Shown here: positions 47,092 to 54,911 of the stretch, one piece after another
Position numbering within the stretch: position 1 is the stretch's first letter
Layout: each line of letters begins with the position of its first letter
Source: Pontiellaceae bacterium B12227
GTDB taxonomy: Bacteria > Verrucomicrobiota > Kiritimatiellia > Kiritimatiellales > Pontiellaceae
Assembly: GCA_029432775.1 (NCBI GenBank)
Contig: JAROAZ010000001.1
Coordinates: 248,001 to 312,000 of the forward strand
DNA length: 64,000 nt
Reading direction: 5' to 3'
The notes under the pieces: generated by a model
What the model saw: the letters and a program-made list of their open reading frames with translations, nothing else
Databases searched by the model: none
Told to the model about the DNA's origin: nothing
Program-made: the position numbers and the translations under genes

Positions 47092-47820
47092 CTAAATCAT
47101 GAAGCGACGGCGGATAAACAGAAGCGCTCCCCCCATGGCAGCAATCATTCCCAGCGTCGCCGGCTCCGGAATGGCTTCAACTCTGAGATAATCGATTTCG
47201 AAGTTGGCGCCCTGAATGGAATTCGCCGGGTCAATGCGGAAGTTGTGGATCAAGTCCGTTCCCGTTCCCAGTGTATCGGCCGTAAAAGCATAATTCACAA
47301 CCACCCAACCGCTGGCATCCGCCGCCGTGATTGAGGGAGTCACGCCAGTCAAGGTTTGGAGCCTGATGTTGGATGCGACGGTATTGTTCGCCGCATTGTC
47401 ACCATAGAGTGTCGTTCCGTAAAACAGATCCACTTGAGTGATGGTCAGGCTGTCAGAAGCATCGAACGCGCCACTCAGGTCTTTATCCACCCGGATGCGC
47501 AGGCTGATGTTTGTGACCGACGGTGCAGCTACATCGACATCAAACGACGTGCGAACCTGGGGGTCGTTATTGGCAATGACCTGTCCGGCAAGAACGGTAT
47601 CAGTCCCGAGATGAGCGGTACGATAGCCTTCCGTAGCGGAACCGATCCCTGCCGTTGTAATGCGATTATTGAAATCGGTCCAGACATTGACTGCACCGTC
47701 ATTTTCATCGACATCATAGGCATGCCCATTTCCATCGAACTGCTCTTCATAGACAATGGTCGCGTGCGTCATCGACGCCGTGATAAGCATTGCCATCAGT
47801 ATCCCTGTTATTTTTTTCAT
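47092..47820 (-). CDS. PEP-CTERM sorting domain protein
   Basis: 242 residues from 47820, where AAGGAG lies before the ATG and MKKITGILMAMLITASMTHA forms the signal peptide. Strand-rich body like the locus sandwich (VRTSFDVDV, NFRIDPANSIQGANFEIDYLRVE). C-terminal PEP-CTERM tail: AIPEPATLGM, hydrophobic segment, IRRR. Exosortase substrates are cleaved or anchored at the surface. The gene forms its own unit, with a promoter/operator at 47874 and a terminator after it. Function beyond surface location unknown. Confidence 0.85.
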   Translation of the reverse strand: MKKITGILMAMLITASMTHATIVYEEQFDGNGHAYDVDENDGAVNVWTDFNNRITTAGIGSATEGYRTAHLGTDTVLAGQVIANNDPQVRTSFDVDVAAPSVTNISLRIRVDKDLSGAFDASDSLTITQVDLFYGTTLYGDNAANNTVASNIRLQTLTGVTPSITAADASGWVVVNYAFTADTLGTGTDLIHNFRIDPANSIQGANFEIDYLRVEAIPEPATLGMIAAMGGALLFIRRRFMI

Positions 47821-47873
47821 TCTCTTTCTCCTTATCACTCCAGTTAATCGAGGACTAACCCACAACAGTTAAG

Positions 47874-47902
47874 GTTTACAGTAAACAGGATTTCGATGTC
47901 AA
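47874..47902 (-). promoter_or_regulatory. Promoter with overlapping LacI-type operator
   Basis: Minus-strand TTGACA (47897-47902, perfect -35) and TGTAAA (47875-47880, -10-like) with 16 bp between. The operator GTTTAC-A-GTAAAC (47874-47886), a perfect 13-bp palindrome with a central A, covers the -10. A repressor bound there would block the polymerase. This is the best promoter/operator pair in the window. Confidence 0.7.
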
Positions 47903-47945
47903 AAGCGAAGTGGAATTTTTCTTTCGAACGCCTGTTCAATAGCAA

Positions 47946-50066
47946 TCAAAGCTCATAGGCGCCTTTGGTATCAATCTTCAGTGTTTTCCCGTTAAAGCGG
48001 AGGGTCAGCGTGCTGGTAGGTGTTGCCTTCACATTGATTTTTACCCGATCCGTGGAAACGCTGACATCCATCGGGATGGACTGGTATTTGAGGTTGCGCA
48101 CGGTCATTTCCGGGCAGGCCTTCGGCAGATTGGGTTCGATATTGAGCACCTGTCCGTCGGGACGCAGGCCCATAAAGCCGAACGGCACGGCCGCAGTGAG
48201 CATGCTGCTTTCGGTAAACTCGTGATCGATTCCGACACCGCCGGCGGTGCCTCCGCCCTGCAGCGTGGTGCCGCCCTTGCCATCGCCATAGTATTTGCGA
48301 TAGCCGCCGTATGCCGTAACCTCTTCGTCCCATTCGCGGATAGCCATCAGCCGTTTCCACGCGTTGTCCGCGCCGAGCGTCTTGATGCGGCTCATGATGT
48401 CGTAGAACGAGAAACCGAGCACGGCCCCGCCATCCTGAACCTGCCCGCCGAACGGCAGGGTTTCGGGGCCCGTCCATGCAAAGGAATACCATTCAACATT
48501 GCGCTTCGTGGTGGCGCGCGGCGCGAGGCGATAGTTGTAAATATCGGCTCCCGTCGAGGTGTCGCCCTCCACAACGCGCTGCCCGTCGATCCATTCCATA
48601 ACGCGCTTCGCATTCTCCGCGTTGGCTATGCCGTAATGAATCGCTTCAAGGTTGACGAAGGTAAAGCCGTAGTCGTGCGCAATGCCGTCAGCATCGATGC
48701 AGCCGACAAAACGTCCGGCTTGCTTATCGAAAAACTTTTTGTTCGCGGTTTTCTTCACATCGGCGGCGTGCTCGCGCAATGCCTTGGAGTCGCCGCCAAC
48801 GACCTCTTCCAAATCCGCCATCGCCAGCAACGATGCGTAGTAGTGCGTGGTGGTGTACATGTCGTCCCAACCCAGCGGGAGCAGGTCCCAATAGTTTCCG
48901 CCCTTGCCGTGACCCACATGGAAGGTTTTGGTTCCGTCGGCATTAACCGTGTAGCCGGGGCGGCCGTCGTGCCCGTGCCATTCGCAGCGGATGTAGTTGA
49001 GTGCGCGGCCATTGCCCTCTTCCATCATATAGCGCATCGCCGTGCGCAGGCGCGGCATCTGTTCTTTCAGGAAAGAGGTGTCGCCCGTCCAGCGAACATA
49101 TTCATAGGCCGACTTGATGAAGATGGCGTTGTTCACCAGATGGCGCGTATCCCAATGGCTGAAGATCGAGCGGACCAGCAGCGTCCGCCTCTTTTCCAAT
49201 CCCTGGAAACGGAAACGAATGCGCGTAATTTTGCCCTTCCACCCCGGATGCTGATCCAATGCGAGGATTGAATGGAACATGCCCGTGTCGGAGCTGTAGG
49301 GTTCAATCGTGTCGGGGCTGAAGGCCATCCGGCGATCGGTGCTCCAATCGGAGTCGCCCTCGCACTTCCATTCCATGACCGGACGCAACGCAGGCATGTC
49401 GCCGTCGGCATTCCAGCGGATCTGGATGAACGGGCAGTTGAAGGCATCCAGTTCGACGCCTTCCGGGCTGGTAAGCGTCGGCTGTTTTCCCGAAACCTTC
49501 AGCTTCCAGGCATGCTTTTTTTCAAAGAGGCCCTTCGATTTCAGTCCGTCGGTTTCCCACGTCTTAGTGGCGGCTTTACCGAAATGTTCCGGAGCATAAT
49601 CGCGGGAGGGCTGATAGCAGATTTCCCAACCCAGCGGTTCATCATAGAAATGCCACCCGGCGGTGGTTCCACGAAAACCGTTTTCGTAGGGCACCTGAAT
49701 CCAATGCGGGAAAGGCCAGCCGTGGTCGTGCGAAGACGCGCCGTGCTGCTGTGTCAGCACATAGCCATCTTCGGCCATGCCCTGCTCCGACAGCACCTGA
49801 CGGTGCTGCAGCTGAATCGAATGTTCCCCCCACTCCGCACCGTTCAACCAGGCGTCGGAGATGGCCAGGTATTCGCGCGGAAAGATGGTGTTCTCGATGT
49901 TGATTCGGTTGGTGAAGAACGAATCAATATATCCGTTCACCCACGCAGCACCCTCGGGAGCACCGGAAAATTCAAAGCGCGTGACATCGTCCCCGACCGT
50001 TCCCTGCCCGAAAGAAGAAACCGCTAAGACCGTGCATACAACTGTAATCCATTTATTCATCTGCAT
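47946..50066 (-). CDS. Secreted glycosidase-like protein, six-hairpin type, unassigned family
   Basis: 706 residues; signal peptide ending SSFG. N-terminal beta region (residues about 20-280), then an alpha-helical region with NNAIFIKSAYEYVRWTGDTSFL, MMEEGNGRALNYIRCEWHGHDGRPGY and WDDMYTTTHYYASLLAMADLEE, as in (alpha/alpha)6 glycosidases. Acidic residues in IDHEFTESSM and WDEEVTAYGG are candidates for catalysis. The C-terminal sandwich ends in LTLRFNGKTLKIDTK. It resembles the GH78/GH95 group in overall layout but lacks the D-C-P-x-R-E-R signature; I cannot name a family. Last gene of the seven-gene operon, 3 bp after a sulfatase. Confidence 0.7.
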   Translation of the reverse strand: MQMNKWITVVCTVLAVSSFGQGTVGDDVTRFEFSGAPEGAAWVNGYIDSFFTNRINIENTIFPREYLAISDAWLNGAEWGEHSIQLQHRQVLSEQGMAEDGYVLTQQHGASSHDHGWPFPHWIQVPYENGFRGTTAGWHFYDEPLGWEICYQPSRDYAPEHFGKAATKTWETDGLKSKGLFEKKHAWKLKVSGKQPTLTSPEGVELDAFNCPFIQIRWNADGDMPALRPVMEWKCEGDSDWSTDRRMAFSPDTIEPYSSDTGMFHSILALDQHPGWKGKITRIRFRFQGLEKRRTLLVRSIFSHWDTRHLVNNAIFIKSAYEYVRWTGDTSFLKEQMPRLRTAMRYMMEEGNGRALNYIRCEWHGHDGRPGYTVNADGTKTFHVGHGKGGNYWDLLPLGWDDMYTTTHYYASLLAMADLEEVVGGDSKALREHAADVKKTANKKFFDKQAGRFVGCIDADGIAHDYGFTFVNLEAIHYGIANAENAKRVMEWIDGQRVVEGDTSTGADIYNYRLAPRATTKRNVEWYSFAWTGPETLPFGGQVQDGGAVLGFSFYDIMSRIKTLGADNAWKRLMAIREWDEEVTAYGGYRKYYGDGKGGTTLQGGGTAGGVGIDHEFTESSMLTAAVPFGFMGLRPDGQVLNIEPNLPKACPEMTVRNLKYQSIPMDVSVSTDRVKINVKATPTSTLTLRFNGKTLKIDTKGAYEL

Positions 50067-50069
50067 GTG

Positions 50070-51503
50070 TTAATCCGTTCTAAGATAGTGTTCAAACCAC
50101 TTGGTTTCCTGATCATTGACCGGGCCGGATCTCAGATGATCGGGCTCAAATTCTTTCAGCTGTTTGTCCAGTGCGGCGCGCAGACGTTCGGCGCGCTCGG
50201 GATGCTCTGACACAAGATTGTTCTTTTCCGGCATATCTTCGGCCAGATTAAAGAGCCATTCGCGGCCATCGCTGACCTGAACATATTTCCAGTCGCCGCG
50301 GCGGACGGCGGCCTGGTTCCAGAATTTCCAGAACAGGTCGCGCTCCGGCAATTCCTTGGCTTTTCCCGTCAAACGCGGCAGCAGGTCGATGCCATCGAGG
50401 TCATCCGTCAGCGGCAGCCCCGCCGCAGCCAAGCTGGTCGGTGAGACATCCAGCGAGATCACCGGATCTTCGATGACGGTGTTCGCCGGAATGGTTCCGG
50501 GCCAGCAGACCACATACGGCACATGGACGCCGCCTTCCAGGATCATGCCCTTTTCGCCGTTGAGCGGCGTATTCATCGATCCGTCCCACGCCCCGCCCGG
50601 GAACGATACGGGAATATCCTTCATGTCGATCTTCAGCGGCGCGCCGTTGTCGGCAATCAGAAAAATCAGGGTATCTTCATCCAGATCAAGTTCAGCCAGC
50701 TGCTTGCGGATGCGGCCGATGCCGTCGTCCATGGCGGAGATCATCGCCAGCGCATAGCGGCGGCGTTCCGGCATTTCGCCAGGGAAGCGCTTTAGATATT
50801 TTTCGGTCGCTTCCATCGGAACGTGCGGCGCGAAATAGCAGAGATAGAGGAAGAACGGATTTTCCTTATTGCGATCAATGAACGACAACGCGGCATCGGT
50901 CTGGATATCGAGGCGGTAGCCCTTAATATCCTGCCACTCGCCATCGGGATTCCGATCCTTGCCGTCGAGGCCGTAGTTGAGCCAGTACCGGTTCAGTTCG
51001 CCTTTGAAAACGTCATCAAACCCACGAGCTTTCGGATAGTACGGCAGCACTTTTTCAAACGGAATGGCGGTCTTCGGCGTCGGATCCGGAATGCCCAGGT
51101 TCTTTTCCGTCCAGCCGGCCATCGTCCAGTTGGGTTCCAGGTGCCACTTGCCGATAAAGCCCGTGCGGTAACCGCCCGCCTTCATCCGATCCGCCAGCGT
51201 CTTTTCATCCAGCGGCAACGGCCCCATGGCGTTGTGCTCGAAACCAAAGCGCTGCTGGTAGCGGCCGGACATGACTCCGGAGCGCGACGGCGAGCACTGC
51301 GGCGCGGTCACATAACCCTGCTTGCAAAGTGCGCCATCGCGCGCCATCTGATCCATCTGCGGGGTCTTGACATCGTCGCGCTGACCATGGATCCCCAGGT
51401 CGGCCCAACCGTGGTCGTCCGTATAGATCAGAATCACATTAGGTTTCTTTGCAGCGAATGAAACGGAGGATGCACACAGCAACAGAAGCAGTAGCTTTTT
51501 CAT
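50070..51503 (-). CDS. Secreted sulfatase
   Basis: 477 residues; signal peptide MKKLLLLLLCASSVSFA; AAGGA before the start. VILIYTDDHGWADLGIHG, motif C70-S-P-S-R, GKWHLEPN and LIADNGAP. Sequence style matches the sulfatase parts of 10931 and 30089 (TDDHGxxDLG, TxPQCxPSR), so these three probably share a substrate class. It has no accessory domain. It follows another sulfatase by 10 bp in the operon from 58936. Confidence 0.9.
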   Translation of the reverse strand: MKKLLLLLLCASSVSFAAKKPNVILIYTDDHGWADLGIHGQRDDVKTPQMDQMARDGALCKQGYVTAPQCSPSRSGVMSGRYQQRFGFEHNAMGPLPLDEKTLADRMKAGGYRTGFIGKWHLEPNWTMAGWTEKNLGIPDPTPKTAIPFEKVLPYYPKARGFDDVFKGELNRYWLNYGLDGKDRNPDGEWQDIKGYRLDIQTDAALSFIDRNKENPFFLYLCYFAPHVPMEATEKYLKRFPGEMPERRRYALAMISAMDDGIGRIRKQLAELDLDEDTLIFLIADNGAPLKIDMKDIPVSFPGGAWDGSMNTPLNGEKGMILEGGVHVPYVVCWPGTIPANTVIEDPVISLDVSPTSLAAAGLPLTDDLDGIDLLPRLTGKAKELPERDLFWKFWNQAAVRRGDWKYVQVSDGREWLFNLAEDMPEKNNLVSEHPERAERLRAALDKQLKEFEPDHLRSGPVNDQETKWFEHYLRTD

Positions 51504-51513
51504 GATCTATCCT

Positions 51514-53409
51514 TTAATAAAATTTGTATTCGGTGATAACGGATTGGTCGGGCGTGAGCAGGTTGACGTTGCGCAACTCAACCTCGTCGCCCTCGTTCGA
51601 AAGCACAAAGCGGACATCTTTGATCCGGCTCTGGAAATCCATCTTCACGCGGAATGTTTTCCAATCATTGGAAAGCGGCTTGGCCACATTGCGTTCGGCG
51701 GAACCGAAGTCCGGCGTGGCATGCGAGGTCCATTGGACGCTGACGATGTTGCCCTTGGCAGAGCGGGCTTCAAACTCAACCCATGCGCTCTCCACCAGGC
51801 TGGGTGTAACGCGGGTTTGTGCATCGAATTGTTTTTCCTCTGCCCGCATCACCAGCGCACCGTCTTTAGCCGTAAGCGATCCTTTTCCAGTCGTTGAAAA
51901 CCAGACCCCGACCGTGCGGCCGTTATAGGCTTTGTTGGCATTGGGTTTCAGCGCTCCGCTTTTCTTGTAGTAGCCGTCGAGCTGGGCGGCCATCGTCTGC
52001 ACCTTTTCGGGATAGGCCGAGGCAAGGTTCTTCGTTTCGCCAATGTCGTCCTTGAGGTTATAGAGCTCATAGCGGTGCTCCTGCCCTGCGCCATCGAACC
52101 AGAAGCGCAGCAGTTTCCAGTCGCCGGAACGAATCCAGGTATTGGGAATATTCATGGTGGCCGGAACAAAGTGCGAGAAGTCGCACACCGTCGGTCCGCG
52201 ATCAAAGTCTTTGCCCTTGAGCGCGGGCACATAACTGACGCCATCCTTATGATCGTCCGGCCGCAGCTTCTGTCCGGTCATTTCCAGCAGCGACGGATAG
52301 TGGTCGACCGTCGAGATCACGGCCGGGTTCACCGAACCGGGCTTGATTTTTCCCGGCCAGCTGACAATAAGGGGAATGCGCACGCCGCCCTCATAGTTGT
52401 TGCCCTTGCCGGAACGCAGCGGCTCGTTGTTGGTGGGCGTGGTGCCATCGGCGACGTCGTACATGTTGCCGCCGTTGTCGGAGGTGAAGATCACAATCGT
52501 ATCGTCGGCAAGTCCGTTGGCTTCGAGCGCATCGAGTACACGGCCGACATTCTCGTCCATCACCTGAATCATCGCCGCCATGGTCGGGCTGTGCTGCGGG
52601 TTGGCCGGATCGGCTTTCTTCTTCCATTGTTCAACATATTCGGGTTTGGACTGGAACGGCGCGTGCACGTCGTAGAGCCAGAAGCACATCATGAAGGGCT
52701 TTTCTTTGTTTGCCGCAATGTACTCAACGGCGCAGTCGCCGAGATAGTCGTCGATGTGCAGATTCGCCGGCGGATTTTCCGGCAGCGTTTTCTTTTTATC
52801 CCACGGCGGGAAAAATTTGCGGTTGCCGTCCATGCCGGGAGGGCCCGGATGCTCGCGGCCGCCGACCACAAAGTCGAACCCGTTGTTTTCGGGAATATAG
52901 GGATCGTAGCCCATGTGCCATTTACCGAGGAAGGCGGTGGCATACCCCGCATCCTTGAATGCTTCACCCAGGGTGTAGTATTCAAGCGGGAGGTGGTTAA
53001 CCGACGAGGGCCCGGCGCCGCGCTGATCAGGAGCACCGTTATGCGACTCCGCGTGCTTATGATCGCCCGGAATATGACCCGACGCCGACGTGAATCCAGT
53101 GCGCACCGGATACTGACCGCTCAGAATACTGGAGCGGGTCGGCGAGCAGAGCGGATTGGCCGAATAGGCATCTGTAAAGCGCATGCCCGTGGCCGCCAGG
53201 CGGTCGACGTTCGGTGTTTCATAGAAGGTGCTGCCGTAACAGCCGGTGTCTTTCCAGCCAAGATCGTCCACCACTATAAACAACACGTTCGGCTGGCGGG
53301 CTTCTGCCACAAGTATCAACCACGGAATACACAGAATACACGGAAGGATTTTTCTGATTCCGTGTGTTCCGCGTATTCCGTGGTTTAAAAGTTTTTTAAT
53401 CTGGCTCAT
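51514..53409 (-). CDS. Secreted sulfatase whose signal peptide is encoded by an inverted repeat
   Basis: 631 residues. N-terminus: MSQIKKLLNHGIRGTHGIRK, then ILPCILCIPWLILVAEA and cleavage before RQPNVLFIVVDDLGWKD. Almost all of residues 8-30 is encoded by the 28-bp arms of the inverted repeat at 53318-53385. Modification motif C88-S-P-T-R, GKWHMGYDP and FTSDNGG metal sites. C-terminal part (residues about 500-631) is a sandwich-like domain (AWVEFEARSAKGNIVSVQW). TAATG overlap joins it to the upstream sulfatase stop. Confidence 0.88.
   Translation of the reverse strand: MSQIKKLLNHGIRGTHGIRKILPCILCIPWLILVAEARQPNVLFIVVDDLGWKDTGCYGSTFYETPNVDRLAATGMRFTDAYSANPLCSPTRSSILSGQYPVRTGFTSASGHIPGDHKHAESHNGAPDQRGAGPSSVNHLPLEYYTLGEAFKDAGYATAFLGKWHMGYDPYIPENNGFDFVVGGREHPGPPGMDGNRKFFPPWDKKKTLPENPPANLHIDDYLGDCAVEYIAANKEKPFMMCFWLYDVHAPFQSKPEYVEQWKKKADPANPQHSPTMAAMIQVMDENVGRVLDALEANGLADDTIVIFTSDNGGNMYDVADGTTPTNNEPLRSGKGNNYEGGVRIPLIVSWPGKIKPGSVNPAVISTVDHYPSLLEMTGQKLRPDDHKDGVSYVPALKGKDFDRGPTVCDFSHFVPATMNIPNTWIRSGDWKLLRFWFDGAGQEHRYELYNLKDDIGETKNLASAYPEKVQTMAAQLDGYYKKSGALKPNANKAYNGRTVGVWFSTTGKGSLTAKDGALVMRAEEKQFDAQTRVTPSLVESAWVEFEARSAKGNIVSVQWTSHATPDFGSAERNVAKPLSNDWKTFRVKMDFQSRIKDVRFVLSNEGDEVELRNVNLLTPDQSVITEYKFY
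53318..53385. repeat. Long inverted repeat (28-bp arms) inside the sulfatase signal peptide
   Basis: Left arm 53318-53345 and right arm 53358-53385 pair over 28 bp with three mismatches, all transitions, and a 12-nt loop. Each arm contains repeated ACGGAA/ACACGGAA blocks. The element looks like a small mobile or palindromic repeat unit that has become coding. No second copy was seen in this window. Confidence 0.8.
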
Positions 53410-54911
53410 TATTTTCTCCGTTTAATGCTGCGCGGATCACCGATGTCATCTTCGGAAGCCATCCACTGCTTCAGCGTGTTGTCCATGCGCTGCACCACCG
53501 ATTTGTATTCCGGGTTTGCGGCAAGGTTTTTGGTTTCGTGGGGATCGTTCTTCAAGTCGTAGAGTTCATATTCCGGACGGAACATGCTCTCCCTCAGCAA
53601 TTGATAGGCCCACGGAAATGCATCCTTGTGCAGGATGATTTCCTCGCAGGCATTGTTTTCCCATATATCGCTCGGCGTGGCATCCCACGGGTGCCAGGCG
53701 GGCTGGTGGGCGGTCTTGCGCCAGTTGGGATCGGTGGCCATGGTATCGATATCAAACTTCGGCACCGTCTTGTAGTTAATGTTCCAGATGTAGCGATAGC
53801 GGCCATCCGTGACACTGCGGGTCGGATAATATTCGTCCGGCGATCCGCCATGGGCATTGTGCTCGGAAACCATAAACTTGCGGCCGACATCGTTACGGCG
53901 GCCTTCGAGTACGGAACGCAGCGACTTGCCCTGCACGGTCGACGGAATACCGATACCCGCAAAATCGAGCACGGTCGGCATGATATCGACATGGCCGATC
54001 AAGGCATCGGATACTTTGCCTTTCTTCACCCCGGGTCCCGTGACGGAAAACGGCACATGGACGCCCCAGTCGTAGGCGGTGGCCTTGGCGCGGTGATAGC
54101 AGAAGCCCTGATCAGATGAGTAGATAAAGATGGTATTGTTCAGATCTCCAGCCTCCTTCACCACCTCTAAGATGGCGCCAATGACGGCATCAGCGTGCTG
54201 CACGGTGGTCAGGTATTCGGCATAGTCCTGTTTGGTTTTCGGAGTGTCCGGCCAGTGCGGCGGAAGTTCGACATCAGCGGGATCGACCTTCGGTAGATCG
54301 GGATTCTGCTTAATGTGTTTCTGAAATGGGCGGTGGGTATTATCCACATTGCACTGAATGAAGAACGGTTTACCATCCGCCGCCTTGATGAAATTCCGCA
54401 TGGCGTTGGCACTGCCGGAAGGCTTCAGGTTGGCGGTATCGCGGAAGTCGAACGGAAATTTCCACGCCGGACTGAGATGCCACTTTTCAGTGATACCCGT
54501 AAAATATCCGTTCTTAGCGAGCACTTCAATGAGCGTCGGGATGTCTTCATGAACACCAACGCCATCGACCTTCGAGGACTGCCGGCCGAAGTCTTTATCT
54601 GGATCGGCAAGGATCGGGCCGACCGTATTGCGCCAGTGTCCGTTCGAGTGCGGATACATACCGGTGAGAATGGAACCGCGGCACGGCGCGCACGATGCCG
54701 CCGATGAATAGGCATGAGTGAAAAACACCCCTTCTTTCGCCAGCGCATCGATGTTCGGCGTTTCAAGACCGGGCACACCGAGCATACCCAGGTGGTACGA
54801 TTGGTCATCCGTCAGCAGCAACACAAAGTTCGGTTGCTGTTTGGCCTGAACGGCTCCCAAAAGGATCGGACAAACCAGACAAATCAGATCGATTTTTTTT
54901 CTAATTTTCAT
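53409..54911 (-). CDS. Secreted sulfatase with C-A-P-C-R site
   Basis: 500 residues from 54911; an ATG at 54926 and a TTG at 54929 are alternatives. Signal peptide MKIRKKIDLICLVCPILLGAVQA. Sulfatase core NFVLLLTDDQSYHLGMLG; motif C74-A-P-C-R, where the residue before Arg is Cys. This CxPCR form is, to my knowledge, found in N-sulfoglucosamine sulfohydrolase-like subfamilies. GITEKWHLSPA and YSSDQGFC metal/active sites. It overlaps the symporter stop by 11 bp. Confidence 0.88.
   Translation of the reverse strand: MKIRKKIDLICLVCPILLGAVQAKQQPNFVLLLTDDQSYHLGMLGVPGLETPNIDALAKEGVFFTHAYSSAASCAPCRGSILTGMYPHSNGHWRNTVGPILADPDKDFGRQSSKVDGVGVHEDIPTLIEVLAKNGYFTGITEKWHLSPAWKFPFDFRDTANLKPSGSANAMRNFIKAADGKPFFIQCNVDNTHRPFQKHIKQNPDLPKVDPADVELPPHWPDTPKTKQDYAEYLTTVQHADAVIGAILEVVKEAGDLNNTIFIYSSDQGFCYHRAKATAYDWGVHVPFSVTGPGVKKGKVSDALIGHVDIMPTVLDFAGIGIPSTVQGKSLRSVLEGRRNDVGRKFMVSEHNAHGGSPDEYYPTRSVTDGRYRYIWNINYKTVPKFDIDTMATDPNWRKTAHQPAWHPWDATPSDIWENNACEEIILHKDAFPWAYQLLRESMFRPEYELYDLKNDPHETKNLAANPEYKSVVQRMDNTLKQWMASEDDIGDPRSIKRRK

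Noticed and set aside
53318-53385. CRISPR-like or terminator reading of the inverted repeat
   Set aside because: Only two arms, no spaced repeats, and it lies within an open coding frame just after the start codon.
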